Source: Qipengyuania seohaensis (GTDB taxonomy: Bacteria > Pseudomonadota > Alphaproteobacteria > Sphingomonadales > Sphingomonadaceae). From it: a DNA stretch of 64,000 bases. The DNA is taken from assembly GCF_002795865.1 (NCBI RefSeq), contig NZ_CP024920.1, positions 620,001 through 684,000 of the forward strand, in the 5' to 3' direction. Positions 1-13,250 of the stretch are shown here, piece after piece (position 1 is the stretch's first letter; every line of letters starts with the position of its first letter). The notes under the pieces were generated by a model, which ran no database searches, was not told the DNA's origin, and saw nothing but the letters and a program-made list of their open reading frames with translations. Position numbers and translations under genes: made by a program.

Positions 1-2
1 AT

Positions 3-1652
3 TGCGACCGCCCCTTCGACGAAGCGCGGCCCGATTTCACGCATGTGGATCTCAGCGAAAACCAGCAGCAGGCGGCCGATACCTTGAGCGAGGCCGTACG
101 CCAGGAGAAATTCGCACCTTACCTGCTCGACGGCGTAACCGGATCGGGCAAGACCGAAACCTATTTCGAACCGGTTGCCGAAGCGCTGCGGATGGGCCGG
201 CAGGTGCTGGTCCTGTTGCCGGAAATCGCGCTGACCGAAAACTTCCTTCACCGCTTCGAAGAGCGGTTCGGCGTCACCCCCGTCCTCTGGCACTCCTCGC
301 TGAAGTCCACCCAGCGCCGCCGTGCATGGCGAAACGTGGCGAGCGGCGATGCGCAGGTCGTGGTGGGCGCTCGTTCGGCCTTGTTTCTGCCGTTTCGCAA
401 TCTCGGCTTCATCGTCGTCGACGAAGCGCACGAGACCAGCTTCAAGCAGGAAGACGGCGTGCGCTACAATGCCCGCGACGTTGCCGTCATGCGCGCGCAC
501 TTCGAAGGCATTCCCGTTGTCCTCGCCAGCGCCACCCCGGCTCTGGAAAGCCTGCAGATGGCCGAGAGCGGCGTTTATGCGAAACTCGACCTGCCCAGCC
601 GGTTCGGCGGGGCGGAATTGCCGGCCATCGACACGATCGACCTGACGGAAGAAAAGCCGCCGCAAGGAATGTGGCTAGCACAGCGGCTGATCGACGGCAT
701 CGCCGAGCGGCTGGAGCGCAAGGAACAATCGCTCCTCTTCCTGAACCGCCGCGGCTATGCGCCGTTGACCCTGTGCCGCAATTGCGGGTTCCGCTTCCAG
801 TGCCCCAATTGCAGCGCGTGGCTGGTCGAACACCGTTTCACCCGACGGCTTGCCTGCCACCACTGCGGACATGAGACGCCAAGTCCCGCCTCATGCCCCG
901 AATGCGGCGAGCCCGATTGCCTCGTCGCCTGCGGTCCCGGCGTCGAGCGCATCGCCGACGAGGTGGCGGAGCGGCTGCCCGATGCGCGCGTCTTCGTCGC
1001 CACGTCGGACACACTCAATTCGCCGGGTCGCGCCGCGGAATTCATCGCGCAGGTCGAAACAGGGGCGATCGACGTTATCGTCGGCACCCAGCTGGTGACC
1101 AAGGGCTTTCACTTCCCGGAGCTTACGCTGGTAGGCGTAGTCGATGCCGATCTCGGCCTCGAGGGAGGCGACTTGCGCGCGGGCGAGCGGACCTATCAGC
1201 AAGTCGCGCAGGTTGCGGGGCGTGCCGGTCGAGGATCGAAGCCCGGCGAAGTGCTGATCCAGACCCGCCATCCCGAAGCCAGCGTGATTGCTGCCCTTGC
1301 CGCCGGAGATCGCGACGCCTTCTACGAAGCCGAAACCGAAATGCGGCGCGAGGCCGGCGCCCCGCCCTTCGGCCGCTGGGCGTCGATCATCATCTCTTCC
1401 GAAGACGAGGCGGAGGCGCGCGAGGCAGCCCGGCGGATCGGCGATGCGCGTCCCGACGTGCCCGATCTCATGATACTTGGCCCCGCGCCCGCACCCATGG
1501 CGCTTCTGCGTGGACGGTATCGCTATCGCCTGCTCATGAACGCGCGCCGCAGCGTGCAGTTGCAGGATGTCATCCGTCGCTGGCTTTCCAGCCTCGATCA
1601 TCCCCCGGGCGTCCGCGTCGGGGTGGATGTCGATCCCTACAGTTTCGTGTAG
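3..1652 (+). CDS. priA: Primosomal protein N' (PriA helicase), 5' truncated by window edge
   Basis: The reading frame is open to the left edge, so the N-terminal 3' DNA-binding domain is missing and about 550 C-terminal residues remain of a family that usually has around 730. Seen in the sequence: a Walker A motif (GVTGSGKT, near base 135), a DEAH box (VVDEAHETS, near 415), eight zinc-ribbon cysteines in CxxC pairs (about 774-930), and helicase motifs V-VI (QVAQVAGRAGRG, near 1205). PriA is the 3'-5' helicase that reloads DnaB at stalled forks. A GTG at 45 could be mistaken for a start, but the in-frame codons before it continue the protein. The SRAP gene follows after 11 bases, so the two may be cotranscribed. 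Identity is near certain. Confidence 0.97.
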   Translation, partial: CDRPFDEARPDFTHVDLSENQQQAADTLSEAVRQEKFAPYLLDGVTGSGKTETYFEPVAEALRMGRQVLVLLPEIALTENFLHRFEERFGVTPVLWHSSLKSTQRRRAWRNVASGDAQVVVGARSALFLPFRNLGFIVVDEAHETSFKQEDGVRYNARDVAVMRAHFEGIPVVLASATPALESLQMAESGVYAKLDLPSRFGGAELPAIDTIDLTEEKPPQGMWLAQRLIDGIAERLERKEQSLLFLNRRGYAPLTLCRNCGFRFQCPNCSAWLVEHRFTRRLACHHCGHETPSPASCPECGEPDCLVACGPGVERIADEVAERLPDARVFVATSDTLNSPGRAAEFIAQVETGAIDVIVGTQLVTKGFHFPELTLVGVVDADLGLEGGDLRAGERTYQQVAQVAGRAGRGSKPGEVLIQTRHPEASVIAALAAGDRDAFYEAETEMRREAGAPPFGRWASIIISSEDEAEAREAARRIGDARPDVPDLMILGPAPAPMALLRGRYRYRLLMNARRSVQLQDVIRRWLSSLDHPPGVRVGVDVDPYSFV

Positions 1653-1663
1653 GTAGCGCTGCC

Positions 1664-2284
1664 ATGTGCAATCTCTATCGCATGACCAAGAACGCCACCG
1701 AAGTCGCGCAATTGTTCGACGCAGTGGCGGAGATCGGCAGTAATGCGGGCGGCGAAATCTATCCCGGCTATTCCGGCATCGTGATCGCAGGCGGCAAGGT
1801 CGAGACCATGACCTGGGGCTTTCCCCTCCAGCGCAAGGGCGCAAAGGGCCAGCCGCTCAAGCCCAAGCCGGTGAACAATGCACGTACCGACAAGCTCTCC
1901 GGTCCTTTCTGGAAAAGCAGCTTTACAGAGCGGCGTTGCTTGATCCCTCTGGAAAGCTTTGCCGAAGCGCAGGGCAAGAAAGGCGCGATGACACGCACCT
2001 GGATGACCATGCCCGATGCCGAGGTCTTTACGGTTGCGGGCATCTGGCGCGGCAGCGCGGAATGGGGCGATTGCTATTCGATGGTGATGACCGATGCCTC
2101 GCCCCAGATGAGCGAAGTCCATAATCGAATGCCCGTCATCCTTACGGCGGATCAACGCGCAACCTGGCTGGACGGATCGCCTGACGATGCCTTCGAATTG
2201 TGTCGCCCGTTCGAGGGCTCGCTCGCGATCGACCGGACCGACGTACCGTGGGCAGGTCGTCCGGCGCAGTCCTCCATGCTTTAG
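1664..2284 (+). CDS. SOS response-associated peptidase (SRAP / YedK-HMCES family)
   Basis: The protein has 206 residues and starts MCNLYRM. In this family the initiator methionine is removed and Cys2 forms a thiazolidine crosslink to abasic sites in single-stranded DNA, protecting the genome. The other expected residues are visible: Asn71/72 in PVNNAR, Glu97 in PLESFAE, and His153 in EVHNRMP. The start is fixed because Cys must be residue 2. It lies 11 bases after priA and 32 bases before a photolyase gene, which fits a DNA-repair neighbourhood. The HMCES-type activity is known for the family and inferred here. Confidence 0.93.
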   Translation: MCNLYRMTKNATEVAQLFDAVAEIGSNAGGEIYPGYSGIVIAGGKVETMTWGFPLQRKGAKGQPLKPKPVNNARTDKLSGPFWKSSFTERRCLIPLESFAEAQGKKGAMTRTWMTMPDAEVFTVAGIWRGSAEWGDCYSMVMTDASPQMSEVHNRMPVILTADQRATWLDGSPDDAFELCRPFEGSLAIDRTDVPWAGRPAQSSML

Positions 2285-2316
2285 GCACCTGTCGCACGCT
2301 CGCGCATTGAGAGCGC

Positions 2317-3885
2317 ATGGCAGACACTACCGACGGCCCGATCCTCGTCCCGATCCTGGGCGACCAGCTAACCCGCGACCTCGCCAGCCTTCGCGGGCGG
2401 AGAAAGGACGATACCGTCATCCTGATGATGGAAGTCTGGGACGAGGCGACTTACGTCAAACATCACAAGCAAAAGATCGTCCTGATCTTTTCCGCCATGC
2501 GTCACTTTGCCGAAGACCTGCGCGATGCAGGATGGACCGTCGACTACGTAAAGCTCGATGCGACAGACAATGCCGGAAGCTTCGCCGGCGAGGTCGCCCG
2601 CGCCGTCGAAGAGCACTCCCCGCGCGCTATCCATGTGGTTGAACCGGGCGAATGGCGGCTCAGGCACGATTTCGACCAATGGGCCGACAAGTTTCCCTGC
2701 GAAGTCGAGATCCTTGCGGACGACCGTTTCATCTCGACCCAGGCCGAATTCGACGAGTGGGCGGAAGACCGCAAGGAAATGCGGATGGAGTATTTCTACC
2801 GAGAGATGCGCCGCAAGACGGGCCTGCTGATGGATGGCAACAAGCCGGAAGGCGGGGAGTGGAATTACGATAGCGAGAACCGCAAACCGCCCAAGGAAGG
2901 TCTCGACGCACCCGAGCGCCCCCTGTTCGAACCCGATGCGATCACATGCGAGGTGATCGGACTGGTCGAAAATCGCTTCGGCGATCACTTCGGGTCTGTG
3001 GAGAACTTCGGATGGCCGGTGACCCGCGAAGAAGCGGAAGAGGCGGCGGACGCCTTCTTCGCCGAACGCATCGAATGTTTTGGCCCCTACCAGGACGCGA
3101 TGGTTCACGGACAGGACGACCTGTTCCATTCGATGCTGTCGACCAGCATCAATCTCGGCCTGCTCGACCCGCTTGAACTCTGCCAGAGGGCGGAGAAGGC
3201 CTACAAGGACGACCGCGCGCCGATCAATTCGGTCGAAGGGTTCATTCGCCAGATCATCGGCTGGCGCGAATATGTGCGGCGCTTCTACTGGCACCAGATG
3301 CCACACCTGCAGAAAGCGAATGCCCTGAATGCGCAGCGCGGCCTGCCCGAGTTCTACTGGACCGGCGAAACCGACATGCGGTGCCTTGCCGACAGCATTC
3401 GCTCCACCCGCGACAACGCCCATGCCCACCACATCCAGCGGCTGATGGTGCTCGGCAATTTCGCCCTGCTTGCCGGGATAACCCCCCGCGAGGTGCAGGA
3501 CTGGTATCTTGTGGTCTACGCCGATGCCTACGAATGGGTGGAACTACCCAATGTAGCGGCGATGATCCTCTATGCCGACGGCGGAAAGCTGGCGAGCAAG
3601 CCCTATGCTGCCAGCGGCAACTACATCAACAAGATGAGCGATTATTGCGCTGAGTGCCGCTATTCGGTGAGCAAGAAGACCGGTGAAGGCGCGTGTCCCT
3701 TCAATCCGCTCTACTGGCATTTCATGGACCGCCATCGCGACAGGCTGGAAAAGAACGCCCGCATCGGTCGCATCTATTCGACGTGGGACAGGATGGACGA
3801 CGCCAAGAGGCAGGACTATCTCGACAGCGCGGAGGCGTTTCTCGACAGCCTCACGCCTGCCGGCAAGGACTGGGCGCGCAATTAG
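2317..3885 (+). CDS. Fe-S cluster cryptochrome/photolyase (FeS-BCP, PhrB/CryB type)
   Basis: The protein has 522 residues, usual for the bacterial 6-4 photolyase and cryptochrome group that carries a 4Fe-4S cluster. The N-terminal Rossmann-like region begins PILVPILGDQLTRDLASL. Four cysteines are at residues about 356, 444, 447 and 460; the spacing (88, 3, 13) is the same as the cluster ligands described for Agrobacterium PhrB. The segment NAHAHHIQRLMVLGNFALL is the conserved FAD/DNA-binding helix. Likely role: light-dependent repair of (6-4) photoproducts, or blue-light sensing; the sequence does not separate these. The stop overlaps the end of the convergent J-domain gene by 4 bases. Confidence 0.93.
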   Translation: MADTTDGPILVPILGDQLTRDLASLRGRRKDDTVILMMEVWDEATYVKHHKQKIVLIFSAMRHFAEDLRDAGWTVDYVKLDATDNAGSFAGEVARAVEEHSPRAIHVVEPGEWRLRHDFDQWADKFPCEVEILADDRFISTQAEFDEWAEDRKEMRMEYFYREMRRKTGLLMDGNKPEGGEWNYDSENRKPPKEGLDAPERPLFEPDAITCEVIGLVENRFGDHFGSVENFGWPVTREEAEEAADAFFAERIECFGPYQDAMVHGQDDLFHSMLSTSINLGLLDPLELCQRAEKAYKDDRAPINSVEGFIRQIIGWREYVRRFYWHQMPHLQKANALNAQRGLPEFYWTGETDMRCLADSIRSTRDNAHAHHIQRLMVLGNFALLAGITPREVQDWYLVVYADAYEWVELPNVAAMILYADGGKLASKPYAASGNYINKMSDYCAECRYSVSKKTGEGACPFNPLYWHFMDRHRDRLEKNARIGRIYSTWDRMDDAKRQDYLDSAEAFLDSLTPAGKDWARN

Positions 3886-4463
3886 GCCTCGCGTGCGCGG
3901 TCTTTCATCTCGGCAATCAGCTTCGTTTCCTCTGCCTTGCGGCTCATCGAGATAACGTGATCGACACCCTCGATGGTAATCGCCAGCTTCCCCTCCTGGG
4001 TGATTTCGATGAAGCCCTTGGACTTCAGATACCAGGTGTGGAATTCGAAATTCTCGTCGGAGCAATCCAGGGTCTTCTGGATGTAATATCCCATGATACC
4101 CGGATCCGTCGCATGCTCGCGGCGGCGCTTGTAGAGGTGATATAACACCTTCTCATGCGCCTCGGCATCGTCGAGCGCGGACTTCTCGTCGATCAGCAGG
4201 TCTTCGCTACCGGGAAACTGGTAAAGGTTGTCCTTTTTCATTTCCTTGTAGCGCTGGTCGTATTTGGCGCGCTTTTCCGGATCGCGAAGCAATTGGTACG
4301 CGGAGGTCACTTCCTGGAACTTGTCGATGTCGGCCGTATCGGTGTGATCGGGATGATACATCTGCGCTGCGTGCCGGTAAGCTTTTTCCAGCATCTTGCG
4401 GTCGCAGGTCGGACTGACCTGCAACAGGGCATAGAAGTCGACGAAATCCTGTCCGCTATCCAT
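3882..4463 (-). CDS. J-domain (DnaJ-like) protein with winged-helix-like C-terminus
   Basis: The chosen ATG at 4463 gives 193 residues and has AGCAGG 8-9 bases upstream; a TTG 36 bases further up would add 12 residues with no domain. Residues about 8-66 are a J-domain: FYALLQVSPTCD, then YHPDHTD with the HPD tripeptide that stimulates Hsp70 ATPase, then FQEVTSAYQLLRDPEKRAKYD. There is no Gly/Phe region and no zinc finger, so this is a type III J-protein. The C-terminal 100 residues (about EKVLYHLYKRRR to the end) look like a winged helix (inference). It probably delivers a specific client to DnaK. Convergent with the photolyase gene, overlapping by 4 bases. Confidence 0.85.
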   Translation of the reverse strand: MDSGQDFVDFYALLQVSPTCDRKMLEKAYRHAAQMYHPDHTDTADIDKFQEVTSAYQLLRDPEKRAKYDQRYKEMKKDNLYQFPGSEDLLIDEKSALDDAEAHEKVLYHLYKRRREHATDPGIMGYYIQKTLDCSDENFEFHTWYLKSKGFIEITQEGKLAITIEGVDHVISMSRKAEETKLIAEMKDRAREA

Positions 4464-4649
4464 CGCTATCAACCTGCTAAAACTCTGCGCGATCGCCAAG
4501 ACCGCACTGGATTGATCCTGAAGCCGGTTATTATCTCCCCGCGCGAATGTTTCGGCGGGTGGCGACGTTAGTGTGTAGTGTTCCTACCACAGGCGACATT
4601 GTCAAAGAAAACTTGCCATCGTCAGCAATTTTCTGGTCTTCCCAGTGGC

Positions 4650-5684
4650 TTATTCGGACTTTTCCCGCTCCAGCAATTCGGCTTTGATCCGGGTGCCATA
4701 GGCATATCCGCCAAGCGAACCGTCCGCTGCGATGACCCTGTGGCAGGGGATGAGCACTGCAACATTGTTCGCGCCGTTCGCTCCGCCGACCGCACGCGAG
4801 GCCTTGGGATTTCCCAGCGCGGCTGCAAGCTCTCCGTAGCTGCGCGTTTGCCCCGCCGGGATTTCGCGCAAGGCCTGCCATACGCGTTGCTGGAACGCTG
4901 TGCCTTTCACATCGAGCGGGATGGACGCGAGCGTCGCCTGTGTGGGGTTTTCGACCACTGCCGTCACCCGGCGGAACAGGTCGCGGAATTCCTCGCCGGC
5001 CTCGACCAGCTGCGCCTCGGGAAACCGCCGCATGAGGTCGCTTTCGTCTTCGTTGAACGACAAGCAACAAACGCCCCGCTCCGTTGCAGCGACAAGCATC
5101 GCGCCAAGGCTCGTGTCGATCACGCTCCAGTGGATCGTGCGCCCCTTGCCCCCGCCCTGCCAGTCGCTTGCCGCCATGCCGAGCCTTCCTTTCGTATCAT
5201 CGTAGAATCGCGAGGGCGAACCGTAGCCTGCCTCGTAGATAGCGCCGGTGACGCTGTCGCCTTCAGTGAGAGCGTCCCGAGCCCGTTCTTCACGCAAGGC
5301 GCGCGCGTATGCGGCGGGGGAGAGTCCTGTCGCCCGCTTGAACACCTTCTGGAAATGCGTCGGCGAATAGCCGGTGATCCCGGCCAGGACGGACAGGGTC
5401 GGCGCGTCTTCGGACCGGCGTATCTCGTCGATTGCCGCCATGACGGCAGCTTCGTCACGGGCGACATCGTCGGGCAGGCAGCGCTTGCAAGGCCGCAAGC
5501 CCGCTTGGCGCGCGCTCTCGCCATCGGCGAAAAACCGCACATTCTCGCGCAGGGGGTGACGTGCTGCGCAGGATGGTCGGCAATATATGCCGGTACTCAT
5601 CACGCCGGTCACGAAGCGCCCGTCGAAAGCGCGGTCGCGCCGCTTTACCGCCTGCCATGCTTGCCCTTGATCGACCATCACCAT
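4650..5684 (-). CDS. ada: Bifunctional Ada: DNA methyl-phosphotriester/O6-methylguanine methyltransferase and transcription activator
   Basis: All three Ada parts are present in 344 residues. The N-terminal zinc domain has Cys35, Cys39, Cys66 and Cys69 (YCRPSC and PCKRC); the first takes methyl groups from phosphotriesters and switches Ada into an activator. The middle AraC-type helix-turn-helix includes SVLAGITGYSPTHFQKVFKR. The C-terminal MGMT domain has the acceptor Cys314 in IPCHRVI. The start is either ATG 5684 or ATG 5678; the second has GGAG seven bases upstream and is equally good. The frame is open further up, but no better start is seen. Divergent from the protease gene, about 98 bases apart; Ada-type autoregulation is expected but no Ada box was identified. 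Confidence 0.95.
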   Translation of the reverse strand: MVMVDQGQAWQAVKRRDRAFDGRFVTGVMSTGIYCRPSCAARHPLRENVRFFADGESARQAGLRPCKRCLPDDVARDEAAVMAAIDEIRRSEDAPTLSVLAGITGYSPTHFQKVFKRATGLSPAAYARALREERARDALTEGDSVTGAIYEAGYGSPSRFYDDTKGRLGMAASDWQGGGKGRTIHWSVIDTSLGAMLVAATERGVCCLSFNEDESDLMRRFPEAQLVEAGEEFRDLFRRVTAVVENPTQATLASIPLDVKGTAFQQRVWQALREIPAGQTRSYGELAAALGNPKASRAVGGANGANNVAVLIPCHRVIAADGSLGGYAYGTRIKAELLEREKSE

Positions 5685-5782
5685 GCTCCATAGCTCATCT
5701 TCGCCTTCTTTGCGGAGGATTTGCACAGCGCGCATCCCGTAGCTTGCGATCAAAGCAATTGGGCGGCACAAGCAGCGGCACG

Positions 5783-7351
5783 ATGGGACGCATTTTCGTA
5801 TTCCTTGCCGCCATGTGCGCGCTGCTGCTGCCGCAACTGGCAATGGCCGATCCGGCCGATATCGATGCGGCTTCGCGCGGCGTCGTGCGCGTCGTAATCA
5901 TCGGAAACGATGGTGACGAGCTCTATCCCGTCAGCCACGGCACCGGCTTTGCCGTCACGCAGAACGCTATCGTAACGAACGCCCACGTCGTTCGCGATGC
6001 GATGCGGGACGAGGATCTACGAATCGGGATCGTACCCAATGGCGGCGGCGAAGCTGTTTACGGGCGATTGGTAACCGCCAGTTCGCGCAACGACCTTGCG
6101 CTGGTTCGTCTCACGGGGAACCTGCGCCTTCCCCCGCTCGCCATCGCGGCGCAGCCTGTTTCCGGGGCGGGAGAGGTCACCAGCGTCGGTTACCCGATGA
6201 ATGTCGACCGCGCGCAGGGGCTCGACCTCACCGATCTCTTCCGCAGCCAGCCCCCGGTAAAGAGCCGCGGCTTCATTTCCGGCGAACGGCCGAGCCGCCA
6301 GTTCGACACCATCCTACACACCGCCCCGATTGCGCGCGGCAATTCAGGCGGGCCCCTGCTCGACCCTTGCGGCAGGGTCGTCGGTGTGAACAGCTTCGGG
6401 GCGGACAACGAGGGCGGAGATGCGGAATTCTTCTTCGCGGTGTCGAACCGCGAACTCGTGCCTTTCCTCCGGGCAAACGACATCACTCCGCGCCTCTCCG
6501 ACCAGCCTTGTCGCAGCCTTGCCGACCTCGACGAGGCCGAGCGTGAGCGGATCGAACGCGAGCAGGCGGAAGCGCGGCAAAATCTCGCACAGCGCACCGA
6601 GGAAACTCGCGCCAAGCGCGAGCGGGCCCTGCTTCGCGCACAGCTGTCGGTTTCCGAAGATCGCGAAGACCGCATGGCGCTGGCCTTCGTTCTCATGCTC
6701 GTCGCCTTCGGCCTGTTCCTGTGGGCCTGGAGCCAGCGCGAACGGATTGGCGCGGATGACGACGAGGACGCGCTGCGGATCAGGAAAACCAATATCGCCT
6801 TCGCGATAGCCGGCTTCCTCGTCGTGGTGGCCTTTATCGCCTTCGTGACACGGCCCGGCCTGGACGAGGTCGATCGCAGGGTCGCTGCCCTTATGGCAGA
6901 AGGAGAAGGTCCCGACGACAACGCGCCTCTGGCCGGACAGGAAAGCGGCGACCTCTCGCTCGTCTGCCGCGTAGTCGAGGAGCGCAGCCGGATCACGACT
7001 TCCGAGGCACCCGAGATCGAGTTCGAATGGACGGCGGACGGATGCGTCAACGAGCGCACGCAATACGGATATGCCTCCGGAAACTGGTCGCGGGTCTTCG
7101 TGCCTAATGAAGAAGACGCGGTGTCGGTGAACAGTTTCGATCCCGACCGCCGGATCTTCCGTTCAGAGCGCTATCTCCTTCAGCGCGGGGCGATGCGGGA
7201 GGCGCGCAGCGCACGTGCTAAATATTCCGCACCGAAATGCGGCGAGGATGGAGCAGCCACTTCTTTAGGCGACCTTCAGGGCGAAGTTCTGAGCCAACTG
7301 CCGCAGCAGCCGAACGAGCGTCTGGTCTACCAGTGCGAGATGCGAGAGTAG
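5783..7351 (+). CDS. Trypsin-like (S1C/HtrA-type) serine protease with C-terminal membrane segments
   Basis: From ATG 5783 the protein has 522 residues. It starts with a signal peptide (MGRIFVFLAAMCALLLP, cut near AMA-DP). A chymotrypsin-fold protease follows with His in TNAHVV, Asp in SSRNDLALVRL and Ser in ARGNSGGPLL, so the catalytic triad is complete. There is no PDZ domain, unlike DegP/DegS. After about residue 245 comes a charged coiled-coil stretch (EAERERIEREQAEARQN), then two hydrophobic spans (MALAFVLMLVAFGLFLWAW and IAFAIAGFLVVVAFIAFV), then a soluble C-terminal region of about 160 residues that I do not recognise. Likely an inner-membrane-anchored periplasmic quality-control protease (inference). 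Confidence 0.85.
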   Translation: MGRIFVFLAAMCALLLPQLAMADPADIDAASRGVVRVVIIGNDGDELYPVSHGTGFAVTQNAIVTNAHVVRDAMRDEDLRIGIVPNGGGEAVYGRLVTASSRNDLALVRLTGNLRLPPLAIAAQPVSGAGEVTSVGYPMNVDRAQGLDLTDLFRSQPPVKSRGFISGERPSRQFDTILHTAPIARGNSGGPLLDPCGRVVGVNSFGADNEGGDAEFFFAVSNRELVPFLRANDITPRLSDQPCRSLADLDEAERERIEREQAEARQNLAQRTEETRAKRERALLRAQLSVSEDREDRMALAFVLMLVAFGLFLWAWSQRERIGADDDEDALRIRKTNIAFAIAGFLVVVAFIAFVTRPGLDEVDRRVAALMAEGEGPDDNAPLAGQESGDLSLVCRVVEERSRITTSEAPEIEFEWTADGCVNERTQYGYASGNWSRVFVPNEEDAVSVNSFDPDRRIFRSERYLLQRGAMREARSARAKYSAPKCGEDGAATSLGDLQGEVLSQLPQQPNERLVYQCEMRE

Positions 7352-7352
7352 G

Positions 7353-8180
7353 TCAGGCGGCGAGGGCTTCGCCCGACAGCGTGATGCGGTGCATCTCGCG
7401 CGCGTAACCCTGATAGTCGTTCATGGCGTAATGCCAGGTCGTCCGGTTGTCCCAGATCGCGACCGTGCCCGGTTCCCATTGCAGCCTGCACTGGAGGCTG
7501 GGCGACATGGCGTGCGCGAACAGCTCCTGCAGCAACGGGAGGCTTTCCTCGCGGGTCTGGCCGACGAAATTGATCGTGAAGCCGGGGTTCACATATAGGA
7601 GCTTCTGGCCCGTATGCGGGTGGCGGATCACGACCGGATGCATTGCTCCGGTTTTCAGGTCCTGTCCGCGAAGGTCGCCGCCCTGGTCAGTCTGGGCGTA
7701 GGCACCTTCAGGCGAATAGATGTGGTCGGCCGTATGGAACGCGCTCAGGCCGTCGATCTTCTTTTTCGTTTCCTCTGGCAGCGTGTCATAGGCGGCACCC
7801 ATGTGCGCCCACAGCGTATCGCCCCCGGACGGCGGCAATTCGCGCGCCACGAGAATCGATCCCATTGCCGGAATCTGGTCGTAGGAATGATCGGTATGCC
7901 AGCCACCGCCGATATTGGTGGTCTGGTCCTTGCGTTTACGCACCACGGCGATCTCGGGATGCTCGTCGGTCAGCGGGAAATAGTTGTTGATGTCGATCCC
8001 GCCCCAGCGCTTGGCAAAGGCGATGTGGTCTGCCGGGCTGAAAACCTGATCGCGGAACACGGCCACGCCGTGCCTATATATAAGGTCACGAACGGCATCG
8101 AGTTCTTCGCCCTCGGCCTTGGCAAGGGAAATGTCCTTCACCTCGACACCGCAATGCTCCGACAATGCTGCTGTTTCCAT
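7353..8180 (-). CDS. TauD/TfdA family Fe(II)/2-oxoglutarate-dependent dioxygenase
   Basis: The protein has 275 residues, the normal length for the family. The iron ligands are visible as His95 and Asp97 in WHTDHSYD and a distal His250 in NRTTWHYAMND; an Arg near 265 (MHRITL) is the expected 2-oxoglutarate contact. The family hydroxylates substrates such as taurine, alkyl sulfates or 2,4-D, releasing the leaving group. The substrate cannot be told from the sequence, and there are no sulfonate transport genes beside it. A good ribosome binding site (GGGAGAG) precedes ATG 8180. Its 3' end lies one base from the convergent protease stop. Confidence 0.9.
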   Translation of the reverse strand: METAALSEHCGVEVKDISLAKAEGEELDAVRDLIYRHGVAVFRDQVFSPADHIAFAKRWGGIDINNYFPLTDEHPEIAVVRKRKDQTTNIGGGWHTDHSYDQIPAMGSILVARELPPSGGDTLWAHMGAAYDTLPEETKKKIDGLSAFHTADHIYSPEGAYAQTDQGGDLRGQDLKTGAMHPVVIRHPHTGQKLLYVNPGFTINFVGQTREESLPLLQELFAHAMSPSLQCRLQWEPGTVAIWDNRTTWHYAMNDYQGYAREMHRITLSGEALAA

Positions 8181-8386
8181 TCCGTCTCTCCCGCTCGATC
8201 CGTTTTAATTGAGGACGAATTTACGCCTCCCGGTCCAAAAGTCGAATCTTTCACAGGCGGACTCGGGTTGCCTTCGCGGGGACCCTTTGCTAGGCGCGCG
8301 CCAACCTTGCCGGAGCGACTCATTTTCGCTCACCCCCGGCTTGGAACGACAGACTTTTTTTCCGACCCTTAGAGGACGAGAGACGC
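8181..8386. promoter_or_regulatory. Divergent intergenic region upstream of the F1 ATP synthase operon
   Basis: These 206 bases separate the divergent dioxygenase and atpH genes and must hold both promoters. A T-rich run (bases about 8354-8361) and the ribosome binding site AGAGGACGAG (8371-8380) precede the GTG start of atpH. I saw no RNA gene and could not assign a convincing -35/-10 pair. Confidence 0.5.
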
Positions 8387-10487
<2,101 letters not shown>

Positions 10488-10520
10488 GCCACCCGAGAGC
10501 ACACGAGATAGGGAGCCGAA

Positions 10521-11393
10521 ATGGCTAGCCTCAAGGAACTCAAGGATCGGATCGGGTCGGTTAAATCGACCCAGAAGATCACCAAGGCCAAGCAGATGGT
10601 CGCCGCGGCCAAATTGCGCCGTGCGCAGGCTGCTGCCGAAGCTGCACGTCCCTACGCAGAACGGCTGTCGGGCGTTATGGCGTCGCTTGCCAGCAAGGTA
10701 AGCGGCGACAGCGCGCCCCTGCTGCTCCGCGGCACCGGATCGGACAAGCGTCACCTCCTGGTGGTCGTGAACACCGACAAGGGTCTGTGCGGCGGTCTCA
10801 ACGCCAATATCGTCAAGGCCGCCAAGGCCAAGGCGCGTGCGTTGATCGCCGAAGGCAAGGACGTGACCTTCTATCTCGTCGGCAAGAAGGGCCGCGCACC
10901 GATCAAGCGCGACTTTGCCGACAAGATCGAAAAGCACTTCGACACTTCCGACGTCCGCCAGCCGGGCTTCGAAGAGGCTGACGCCATTGCCGAAGACCTG
11001 CTCGAACGCTTCGAAAAGGGCGAATTCGACATCGCGCACCTCGTCTACCCGATCTTCCAGTCGGCGCTGGCGCAGGAACCGACTGTCGATCAGCTGATTC
11101 CCGTTCCCTCACCCGAAGGCGAAGGCAGCGGCGGCGATGCGGTCGTGGAATACGAGCCGGGCGAAGAGGAAATCCTCGAAGACCTGCTCCCGCGCTACGT
11201 GAAGACGCAGCTGTTCGGCGCCCTGCTCGAACGCGAAGCTTCGGAACAGGGCGCGTCGATGACCGCCATGGACAACGCAACGCGCAATGCGGGCGACCTC
11301 ATCAACAAGCTGACGATCCAGTACAACCGCAGCCGCCAGGCCGCGATTACTACCGAACTCGTCGAAATTATCGCAGGCGCGGAAGCGCTCTGA
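10521..11393 (+). CDS. atpG: ATP synthase F1 subunit gamma
   Basis: The 290-residue central-stalk subunit starts [20 protein letters not shown] and has the C-terminal signature with [18 protein letters not shown] followed by [19 protein letters not shown]. The two end helices form the rotating shaft in the alpha3-beta3 head. An acidic stretch in the middle (about residues 195-225, including [14 protein letters not shown]) is longer than in E. coli, which is common in alphaproteobacteria. A GATAGGGAGCC ribosome binding site precedes the ATG. The lipoprotein gene follows only 14 bases later. Confidence 0.98.
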   Translation: MASLKELKDRIGSVKSTQKITKAKQMVAAAKLRRAQAAAEAARPYAERLSGVMASLASKVSGDSAPLLLRGTGSDKRHLLVVVNTDKGLCGGLNANIVKAAKAKARALIAEGKDVTFYLVGKKGRAPIKRDFADKIEKHFDTSDVRQPGFEEADAIAEDLLERFEKGEFDIAHLVYPIFQSALAQEPTVDQLIPVPSPEGEGSGGDAVVEYEPGEEEILEDLLPRYVKTQLFGALLEREASEQGASMTAMDNATRNAGDLINKLTIQYNRSRQAAITTELVEIIAGAEAL

Positions 11394-11407
11394 CAAGGAC
11401 CGGATAC

Positions 11408-13247
<1,840 letters not shown>

Positions 13248-13250
13248 GCC

